This document shows positions 21,091 through 29,599 of a stretch of 32,470 nucleotides of DNA, in pieces (position 1 is the stretch's first letter; every line of letters starts with the position of its first letter). This stretch comes from Psilocybe azurescens (taxonomy: Eukaryota; Basidiomycota; Agaricomycetes; Agaricales; Agrocybaceae): contig JAJIRX010000009.1 in assembly GCA_023853785.1 (NCBI GenBank), positions 1 through 32,470 of the forward strand, in the 5' to 3' direction. The position numbers and the translations under genes were made by a program. The notes below the pieces were generated by a model. It was given only the letters and a program-made list of their open reading frames with translations. It was not told where the DNA came from and made no database searches.

Positions 21091-21548
21091 CTGCGCAACA
21101 GCACCCTCCACTGCCAAAAATCCAGTTCTGAGTCTTGATTATTGGGAGAGCAAATGCTGGCAAGACGTCGATCTTACAGAGAGTCTGCGAAACTACGGAA
21201 AGTCCGATTATTTACAGGCACGAGGATTCCTTATTCGGGTCTACCGGTCTCACCACCTTACCAGATTGAACTTGAGCCCTCCATGGAGGTAATGATGTAT
21301 TCACATTTGTTAGCTACTGCTGACCTTTGAGCCAGCAGGGCGAGCACAGGATTGAGGATGAGATCATTTTCTCTAATCATGACGGTTATGTTTTTCATGA
21401 TTCCCGGGGATTTGAGTCAGGGAAGCGAGAAAGAACTGGAGATCGTTCAGGACTTTGTTCGACAAAAATCTGGAGAAAGGCAACTGAGCTCCAGATTACA
21501 TGCGATATGGTTGGCTTTTGCTCATTCTGCTCTTTCTTGACTCTTTAG
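21091..21548 (+). pseudogene. P-loop GTPase (G-domain family) relic, plus strand
   Basis: Reads VLIIGRANAGKTSILQRVCE (G1/Walker A, 21133-21192), preceded by an in-frame TGA where relatives would have Arg. It continues TTESPIIYR. After a frame change IELEPSME leads to a 47-base intron (GTAATGAT...GAGCCAG). The next exon has QGEHRIEDEIIFSNHDGYVF and HDSRGFESG (G3-like), then in another frame EKELEIVQDFVRQKSGE and RLHAIW. The remainder of the GTPase domain is missing; AT-rich DNA begins at about 21550. It is a relic of the same broad family as the minus-strand copy but a distinct member. Confidence 0.7.
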
Positions 21549-21549
21549 T

Positions 21550-22429
21550 TTGTGAGTGGCTCTACACATCTGGTGTTTAATTGCTTCTGCTCATCTTGGC
21601 CTACATTGGCTTTCCAGTATGCAAGTAACTCTGCCTCTTTGGTCTTTTAGCTTCTCATTCTGCCTATTTTTTTTTGCTTTCCAGCTTGTGAATAAAAAAT
21701 AATCTCCAAATATCCTTTTATCCTCTAATGACTTTCACATCAGGTCAAAATTTTATTTCTATGTCTTTTGTTACATAGCTAGTGTGTTCAGAGTCAATTT
21801 TTGTTTGTTGTGTGTTAATCACTCTACATTGTTAGTCCTCCTCTCAGGCCATAAATCATCAACACTTTTTGATGATCTGTATGTCATTTTAGTCTTTATG
21901 CTACTGCTAGGTCATTTTGCAATAGCAGTAATTATTATTTTCAAACATACCACAACTTTATGTCTTTCATTGCCTAACAGCACCTTGGCTCTACATGAAG
22001 CAGAATCAAAGTACTGGGAGTTGAAAATTGGCGACCAAATTGCACAACATTTTACTGCACCATTTATGCAATATTCTGTGCAGGATTTTGTAGATTTCAT
22101 CATGGGTATTTCTGTGAGTGTATATCTGCTTGTGTATCACTATATCATTCTGAGCCTGATCTGTAGCTCTAATTCTTTGGCATTATCATTGGTTGTGGAA
22201 TTATGCAGATTGAAAAATGGTGTAATAGTGATTGGAAATAGATCACAGGTGCACAATGTGAGAAATAAAGAGTTGATCAGATGTAAAAAATACTACAAGC
22301 AAATAACAAATTGTATTTCAAGTGATATGTAAGCTGTTTCTGAAATTGAAGTCTGATTTTAATTTTTAAAACACAGTGAACTTGATAGTTTTTCATTAAG
22401 TGCTTCATCTGTGTGTTTGGCAAATTAAG
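21550..22429 (+). other. AT-rich island with an exon-like open frame
   Basis: Base composition drops to clearly AT-rich compared with both flanks. A 182-codon open frame covers 21784-22332. Its middle part (about 21984-22110: LHEAESKYWELKIGDQIAQH then FTAPFMQYSVQDFVDFI) reads like real protein, preceded by a TTGCCTAACAG acceptor-like site and followed by low-complexity hydrophobic sequence. No family is recognised. It may be a foreign insertion or part of a mobile element ending at repeat R3. Confidence 0.4.
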
Positions 22430-23060
22430 GGCAGCTACCATGAGCTGGTCATGCCCAACGAGGCTATGACTGGCGAATGGTAAAGGTCCACGGTCACCAA
22501 TCTGCTGACGCTGTCTCCGCTCAGCATGTAAATGCTGGGCCACGACAAGGTTTTTCCAGACGGCCTAACCTTCTTATCTCGTTGTCTTTGGCATTAACTA
22601 ACATCTCTTGTTGATAGTCGACGTCGTTTGCAAGTACAGCCATCGCTACACGCGATTGGCCGACGCTATCGTCTCAGCATGCTAAACATGCCATGCTGAA
22701 TGACAATGCTCTCCGCGCAGTCCAACGCCGCTGGATGAGAAAGATAGTAGTCGCAGAAAGGCTTCTGCTATCAATATAGTTCTTGAATGAACGATAAAGA
22801 TTCGCTGCACCATTGAACACGGTCGACAAGTAATTTTTTCTTTGAGGGAGGGGTGCATGTACTCCTGGTGCTCCCTTGAAGCGGGCCCTCAAGCTTAGGT
22901 TGTATCATCTTGATGTCTTCGGGCTCATGGTACAACTGACCAAAAGCACAACAACAAAAGTTGGTCTCTGTTCTTCACTCAATCCTATTTTATGTAGTCG
23001 ATAGGTTTCTTTATCTTTCGCAATGTTCCTTTTGACGATCGTTTAGATCGTTCGTGAGCA
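22430..23060 (+). repeat. structured interspersed repeat, copy R3
   Basis: Aligns with R2 and the reverse complement of R1. Hairpins lie at 22513-22546 and 22671-22704 (TCAGCATG...CATGCTGA). An intron-like segment with AACTAAC and TTGATAG lies near 22565-22618. The long-range stem GTTGTA/TACAAC is near 22898-22940. The module order is as in R2 but the spacer between the two modules is shorter. The 3' end shares a tgacgatcgttt block with R1. Confidence 0.75.
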
Positions 23061-23701
23061 GAGGTACAACTTATAGTAGTTACCATTGAAATGCGTCTAT
23101 ATGTATCGTCCTTAATAATTAATGTAAGGAACTTGTTGTTATCCTTTTGTTGATCTTCATTCATCGTCAGTTTGTACTACGAACTTTTGTCCGAGCGATC
23201 GAATGTTAAACGAAAGTTGTCGAATGTGATTCTATACATGGGAATCCAGTGACGTTCTGCAGCAATCCCTGACTTTCGGTTATGGCCCTAACGGCATGCC
23301 GCCTTGGTCGTACAGGCTGAAGTGAAGTGAGATGGCAATGCTGACTTTCAAAAGCCGTGTTGACGACGAAGGCCATTACCATCTACAATTTCTTACAGTC
23401 ACGAGAACTCGGGCGCCCGCCTGCTATAACCAGACCGAGTCGGAGAAAAGTCGATATCAATAAGCCGTAAAGAAGGAGCGTATGCAGTCTGCGAGAGAAA
23501 AGAACAGAATCGAGAGAGGTTATATGAGGTTCTGGTTGTGGTCGACCGTCGTGGTCGTGGTTGGAATTCAAGACGGAGACTTGCCAGTCACGCGACGATT
23601 GTATTCGTGTAGGTTTCCGGGGTCTTTCCATAATATTGCACGTCCAGCCCACGTTCACAGTCCAGCACACACAACCACACCGCTTCTCGTCGTCCACAAC
23701 A
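23061..23701. other. intergenic upstream of the YIPF gene
   Basis: No gene is recognised. The final 60 bases are C/A-rich, typical of a fungal 5' leader before the YIPF ATG. Confidence 0.45.
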
Positions 23702-25033
23702 ATGGCCTACGTTCAAGTTGAGGCAGATGATGTACGCATTTGTGCTCATGCTCTCTTTCATATACTTATTGCATGCAACAGCGCTTGGAGGAAGGGCCTG
23801 AAGGCCTCCAATTCAAATGTATGCGCGCATTCCTGTTTCTTGATACTACTGGAAGATTAACAGCAGTATCACAGCATTTCTAGGTGCAGATGCATCGGCC
23901 CAGGGAATATCGAATGCCCCGAGAAGTCCTGGAGTAGGGAATACCGATAGGCGTCAGTCTTGTTTGCGCAGCATCCGTGGGCTTGTATTCTGATGCAGTT
24001 AATGCAGGTTATCTCTCAGACGAAGCGAATCAACGTAAAGGCGGCGGAAGTTTCTGGACGATTGAATATTACCAACCCTACTTTGACATAGACACAAAAA
24101 CGGTACGTGTTCGGACTCTTCACCACCAAACCGAACTTAAATCATAACGCCGCCTAACAGGTCCTCCAACGATGCTACATGACGCTCGTTCCAACAGAAG
24201 CCCGGACCTACATCTCATCGCAGCTCAACCCGCCGGACCTCTACGGGCCCTTCTGGACACTCACCACACTCATCTTCGCCTTGTACCTCTCCTCTTCGCT
24301 TGGCGCGTCCATCGCGAGCTACCTCTCCGCCGAGAATGCCGCATACGACTACGACTTCCAGCTGCTCAGCATCGCGGTGACAATTGTGTACGCATACGGG
24401 CTCGCGCTGCCTGTGCTACTGTGGCTCGCGCTCCGATATCTGGGGGTCGGGGAGTGGAGCGTGATTGAGGCGATTGCTGTGTGGGGGTATGCACAGTTCG
24501 TTTGGATCCCTGTATCTGTGAGTCCTTGTTATTGTTATTGTTATTCTCGTCCTCGTTCTTGCTCTTTCTTGAGACGAGCGTTATTGCTGACGATGATGAT
24601 GCGATGCAGGTACTCTGTGTCATCCCCGTGCGTATCGTCCGATGGGTCCTCGTAGGACTCGGCTGGGGTCTCTCGGGGTGGTTCCTCGGATCGAACATAT
24701 ACCCCATCCTGGCATCCGTAAGTTCACGTCCACATCATATCATCACCGACCCAGCACTTACTTTTCTTACCTTTTATTTTTATCTTCACGATACCCAATC
24801 TTAACGAACGCCAGGCCGAAGCAAAAGCCACGCGCCTCATCATCATCCTCCTCGCAGCGATCCACTTCGGCATCGCCATCACATTTAAAGTGCTCTTTTT
24901 CAGCTACTATATTGTCAATCTGGACGAGAAGACGCCCCGCCGACTACCGGCGGTAGCTCGGGAAATTCGACGAACCCCGATGGCTGTAAATGCATTCATT
25001 CTGGAGTATAGGAGTATCGCTAGCGCAACTTGA
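23702..25033 (+). CDS. YIPF1/2-type (Yip1 domain) Golgi membrane protein, 7 exons
   Basis: Exons 23702-23731, 23782-23818, 23875-23952, 24008-24102, 24161-24517, 24610-24717 and 24815-25033 total 924 bases and encode 307 residues with no frame break. The N-terminus is cytosolic and polar (MAYVQVEADD, FKSFLGADASAQG). It is followed by GGGSFWTIEYYQPYFDIDTK and the Yip1 signature DLYGPFWTLTTLIF. Five membrane segments follow, with the usual GYAQFVWIPVSVLCVIP and GWGLSGWFLGSNIYPILAS, ending in the FKVLFFSYYIV helix and a basic tail. The family acts in ER-Golgi and Golgi trafficking, where partners include Ypt/Rab GTPases. The 55-base intron between exons 3 and 4 (GTCAGT...TGCAG) is inferred from frame. 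A truncated pseudogene of this gene lies at 17.0-17.6 kb. Confidence 0.9.
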
Positions 25034-26680
25034 CTCGATTTGAAGGCTTAGGGTAGTTGGTAATGGATGGTGTAGTTTTATTTATGGATGGATGGACGGG
25101 TACGGGTACGAGTGCTCCTATCCGTTTCCAGTTACTTACGATTCGGACAGCCCATCGGGCGGTGTAATATAGATACATACGATGGCGCGAATATTTTAAT
25201 TCAATTCGGACAAAACAAACACGAAATAAGGAAAAGAACAAAGCAAGAGTCTGGTTCGGGCTGTGGAAAATGGTACTAGAGTTATCTGGCCAGGAGTCTT
25301 GACTTCTACAGTAACTAACAGCTTGACACCATCCAAAGGATCGAATTGCATAACCTTCCAGACCTTCCTCGTCATTATCTTCATCATGATTTTTGACGAG
25401 CGCTTGCCACGCCCGTCTGAAGTCTTAATTCTTCATTTATCGCTATGGATATCGCTCCTCAACCATGTATACCGCACACAGTCAAACATATATACGCTGG
25501 CGACGTCACTCACTAACACTCCGAACTCACTCCAATATCCATGCATAGATCGTGCTCCATGTTCGCATGCAAGATGCAAGATGCAAGATATGTACAGTAT
25601 TGCGCCAGCGTCAGGCTGGGAGGGACGTTACCTAGGACACCGGTCCCAGGCTCCAGCTGCCAACTTTCATCGCATCGCATAGATCGACGTCAACCCGGTG
25701 AGCTATGTATTTTAAGTGTGGATGATATAGGAGTATTGAAGCTATTCATAGTCACTCCCAAGTCAGTCCTCATCCTCGCTATTCATAGCTCGACGTCAAC
25801 TGTGTGATTGTGAAGACGCTTTGTCTCATTATAGCTAGTCTACGCGAACGTTGACCGCGACTTTGAATTAGGTGCATGTGGACCCGTCAAGCCTCAAGCT
25901 TGAAGGGATGGTCGCGTTGATGAATCAATGACAGGTCGTTACCAGTCTGAAGGGATTGGGTATGTGCTATGGGATCAGGTATTGTACAGGCGCTGCGTGG
26001 AGTGCACTGGAATGGACTCGTGTGGCCCCGACTTTTTGATTGCCATTGCATTTCAGGCTGTCGATTTGTTGAACTACCTTTCTTCCGCCGCCCACTTTCA
26101 TTTGGTTGCTACACCCCACCACTTCTCGCCTTGACTTCGGTTGTTGGTGACTGATCTTGTGTGTTTATTTATTTTAGATTTCGAGCAGGCATGTATCTCA
26201 ATTATCCTAACATATCTATCCTACCCCAAGGGAAGCTAAACATAATGAAAGGATCGACACCCAATATTGGCTGACCAAGGATCATCCATGATCACCAGGT
26301 ACTTACAACGATGCCTCACACGACTCGTATCGGCCATGTACTAACCAAAGTTATTTTTATCCAGGACTCGTTTACTATCTTTAGCTGCAATTTGCACCCT
26401 CAATGTCAAATACTAGACTTATATTTACAGTACTGAACGTCCAGCCATCGTATCAGAATCAGAATCAGTCAGCGACAAGGACAAGGCTTTCTCCGCTTGT
26501 TACCAGCGCGCTTTTGGCAGATTCGCGACCGAGTGGCTCCAACACCGTCTGTCCATCCTATCCCATCTACTATCTATCTGTCCGGTGTTCAGTGTCTGTC
26601 TATCTGTCCATCTACCTGTCGGTCGGCGGACCCGGAACCTCCGAGCCTGAGTGTGCATGGACGAGAAAAGGGAAAAGGTT
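25034..26680. other. long intergenic stretch, no gene recognised
   Basis: Contains short tandem repeats (gcaagat about 25567-25587; CTAT/CTGT-rich 26565-26625) and an 11-base direct repeat tcgacgtcaac at about 25682 and 25791, each with the CRE-like GACGTC core. Open frames up to 139 codons lack motifs. The last few hundred bases are probably the promoter of the secreted acidic protein. Confidence 0.45.
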
Positions 26681-26687
26681 TATAAAG
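26681..26687 (+). promoter_or_regulatory. TATA box of the secreted acidic protein
   Basis: TATAAAG 199 bases before the ATG, followed by a pyrimidine-rich leader (26755-26820) as in highly expressed fungal promoters. Confidence 0.5.
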
Positions 26688-26885
26688 CCCCGCGGGGGAT
26701 CGACAGCATTCTCTTCCAAGCTTCATCTTTTCGGATCCCAAGAGGAGACCTGGTGTCCTTTTCCCCCTTCTTTTTCTTTCCCCTTCGCGTTCTTTTTGTT
26801 TTGGTTATTCGATTGATTCGTTCTTCGGCGCACACACCAGTCAACTCGACTTTCTTTCTTTTAAACCACTCTACTCCACCCGAAT

Positions 26886-28206
26886 ATGACTCGGATTCCG
26901 AGAACTCTTCTAGCCTCTGTGCTGGCTGTTTGCTTGTGGCAGTCGACAATTGCTGGTATGTCTTGATTTCTGCTTCCCGCATCTGGATATCTTCAGGGGT
27001 TGTTACCGTTATTACTTAATACTAATGATGATTTTGATGACTAGCGCCTATCGGCCAGACGCTCGATGTGCGCACGCTCGAACAGCGGGCGCTCGCCGAC
27101 ATCCTGCAGAACATCGAGTGTTCCGCGTCGGCGAAAGCCGTCGTGTCCGGCCTCAGCTCTGCGCTTGGTGTCCTGAACAAGCTCAACACGTACGTCTCTT
27201 CTTCTCTTCTTCGCGCTCTGACTCAGGTGATCCTTGATAAATTGGACTTACACATACCCTTACATAGAACCGACGCTACGCTTACCAAAGACATCGCCTC
27301 GGTGAAGGGCTTCCTGAACAAGGCCAACACCGTCGGCCAGGCGATCGTGGGCGCGTGCAATAAGGCGTCGGCCTCTGCTGCGTCCTCCGCTACGTCCTCC
27401 GCGGCTGCGGCTGCACAAAAGGCTGCCACCGCCGCTGCACAGAAGGCTGCTTCTGCTGGCTCGAGTGCTTGTACGTTGTTGTGATTCGATGGGTTTGACT
27501 GGCTCCTAATGCCGTTTACAGCTAAGGGATCAGGCGCGAGCAAAGCATCAGACGCCTCTGCCTCTGCCTCTGCTGGTCAGTATTTCTCATACGTGGTCTA
27601 TTAGCTGAATCATTAACTAATTAATGTGTCAATGAAGCCTCTGCTGCCGCCACCGACCCCACGTCGACCGACACCTCCGACGCGGCTGCTTCCTCCGCCG
27701 CAACAAGCACAGACACCGCCGACGGAGCTGCCTCCTCCGACCCCACGAGCACGGACACAGCTGATGCTGCTGCCTCTTCCGACCCTACGAGCACGGACAC
27801 GGCTGATGCCGCTGCCTCCAGCGATGGCACCGACTCGACTGACGGCACTGACGGCACCGACTCGACTGACACTACTGACGGAACAGACGGTACAGACGGC
27901 ACAGACGGCGACGACACCACAGACGCCACCGATGGCACTGACGACGGTACCGACGATACAGACGACAGCGACGACGGTCTCGGCGCAGACGACCCGTCGC
28001 TCGACGTCGGAGACGACTCCGGTGACGATTCTGGCGACGCTGATGCCGGAGACGACTCTGGTGACGACGGTGCCGACGATGGCGGTGACGACGGTGAAGA
28101 TGACGGCGGTGACGATGGAGGCGACGACGAGGACTTTGGAGATGACGGCGGCGACGATGGTGGTGACGATGGTGGTGACGATGGTGGTGACGATGGTGAT
28201 TTCTGA
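26886..28206 (+). CDS. secreted Ala/Ser/Thr-rich protein with long Asp/Gly-rich tail (5 exons)
   Basis: Exons 26886-26955, 27045-27189, 27268-27470, 27522-27575 and 27638-28206 join to 1041 bases (346 residues) without any frame break. The last exon has no internal ATG, so simple ORF calling misses it. Residues 1-24 are a signal peptide (LLASVLAVCLWQSTIAA). Residues about 25-100 form a small helical domain with two Cys (NIEC, VGAC). Then comes an Ala/Lys-rich stretch (AAAQKAATAAAQKAASA) and repeats of a 14-residue unit like ASSDPTSTDTADAA. The final 110 residues are mostly Asp with Gly, Thr and Ser, ending in four copies of Gly-Gly-Asp-Asp. The N-terminal part resembles small secreted cell-wall proteins of fungi; no enzyme motif is seen. 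The acidic tail suggests cation binding or a wall role, by inference only. Confidence 0.85.
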
Positions 28207-28611
28207 TCCTCTTAAATTTCGAACTGGGAATTTGGGTTGGGTTTCTTAAATTATCGCCGTTGCATGTACTATACGCATTTGACTGTTGACTTTCTTGCGA
28301 ATCATTCGAATATCTAGCACATTAATCCAAAACATTTGATGCAGCCTCGAGTTCTGAATTCCTTTGAATATGACGACCTGTCGACGTGTTTTGATTAAGT
28401 AGTATGGTATCTTCCATTTTATGGATTCTAACAGGTCCATGAGAAACCTTCAAGATACTTATATCACACCGTGAATGTTTGATGAGAGCAGCGCAGCGCG
28501 CTAGTCATAGCGTGGGGTTTGGCGTGGGTGAGCAATTACAGTGTTCGGCGTTTCCCGGATGACACCCAGTGTTGGCAGCAGCCTCCCATAACTGACGCTC
28601 TACTATCCACC
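28207..28611. other. intergenic, no gene seen
   Basis: Spacer between the acidic-protein stop and the MIC12 start; both genes run in the same direction. Confidence 0.5.
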
Positions 28612-29206
28612 ATGTCCGTTCTACTAGGACCGCTTTCCGGTGCGCTAGTCGCCGGTGGGGTGCGTACACTCCGTCTCAAATAATCATACAGAGAGCCTTC
28701 ACCCATACAAGAATGAATGAATACTATTAGGTCTATTACGGTTTTTCCAATCTCATGCAGACACGGTAAGCCCGCCCATCTATCACCATAAGCCGTCTGC
28801 GTATTCAACTACATACAAGGACACAGCAGCACATAAAGAGTGCGTACTCCCCTCCCCTCCAGTCTATTCCACTCCATTAGGTTGAATCCGCGAAATGACC
28901 AACACGCACGCTTGCACTTCACAGCCTACACGCGTTGAGCGTCCGCCTCGTCGAGACCCCCAACGTGGTGCTCGCGCCTCCTCCGCAGCTGCCCGCATCA
29001 AGCCGCACAACTTCACGACAGAGCTCAAGTCGCAGTGGAACCACGAGATCGCGTGCCTCTTCAAGGGATTCCAGAACCTCGACAGGAGTGCGGTAGCGTG
29101 GGGGAAGAGCTTGTTATATGGTCCTTCGGTTTCGGCGGTGGAGGAGAAGGCGAATGTGAAGACGACGTCGGGATCTTCAACAACAACGACATCTTCACCG
29201 TCATGA
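28612..29206 (+). CDS. MIC12: MICOS subunit MIC12-like protein (frame-broken)
   Basis: Exons 28612-28659, 28731-28765, 28820-28839 and about 28967-29206. The N-terminus MSVLLGPLSGALVAGGVYYG with FSNLMQTRTQQH is the glycine-rich membrane segment of fungal MIC12 (Aim5), a small inner-membrane protein at mitochondrial crista junctions. Next come LHALSVRLVETPN and, in another frame, SAAARIKPHNFTTELKSQWN, FKGFQNLDRSAVAWGKSLLY and a Ser/Thr-rich tail. Two single-base breaks are implied: one at the end of exon 3 (28834-28839) and one at 28976-28984. For a conserved mitochondrial gene these look like sequence errors rather than decay. Family call from motif memory; length of about 140 residues fits. 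Confidence 0.7.
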
Positions 29207-29599
29207 AAAGTCGTACATACGTCTTTTCGCTACCGTATTCTAAGCACACTTACATATGTCTAGTTGGGCTTTTGCACTTTGCAAATATAGAATCATAGAT
29301 ACCCCTTTCAATGCCTCTGTAACAAAACGCATGATTCGGGACCATCTATTGTCCGAACTCCCGAACACCCACCCACACAGTCACAAGTCGAAATCTGGCA
29401 AAGAACTATATAACCATCCACATCCACATCCACATCCACTACTACTTACACTCGAATACATACAGACACACAGAAAAAGAGAATAAATACACAAAATCCT
29501 ATCCTAAGTAACAACGTGACACCATCTGCACTAGGCTACCACAGCCCACAACCAGCCCGCTGAAACACTTGTTAGAGCGTACTGCTAGTGAGCACTACC
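29207..29599. other. intergenic between converging MIC12 and BRO1
   Basis: Contains a (CATCCA)n microsatellite at about 29412-29440. Presumably both 3' untranslated regions; no gene is seen. Confidence 0.5.

Noticed and set aside
27626..28249. 207-codon Thr/Pro-rich plus-strand open frame
   Set aside because: It is the out-of-frame reading of the Asp-rich exon; the in-frame splice join gives the better protein.
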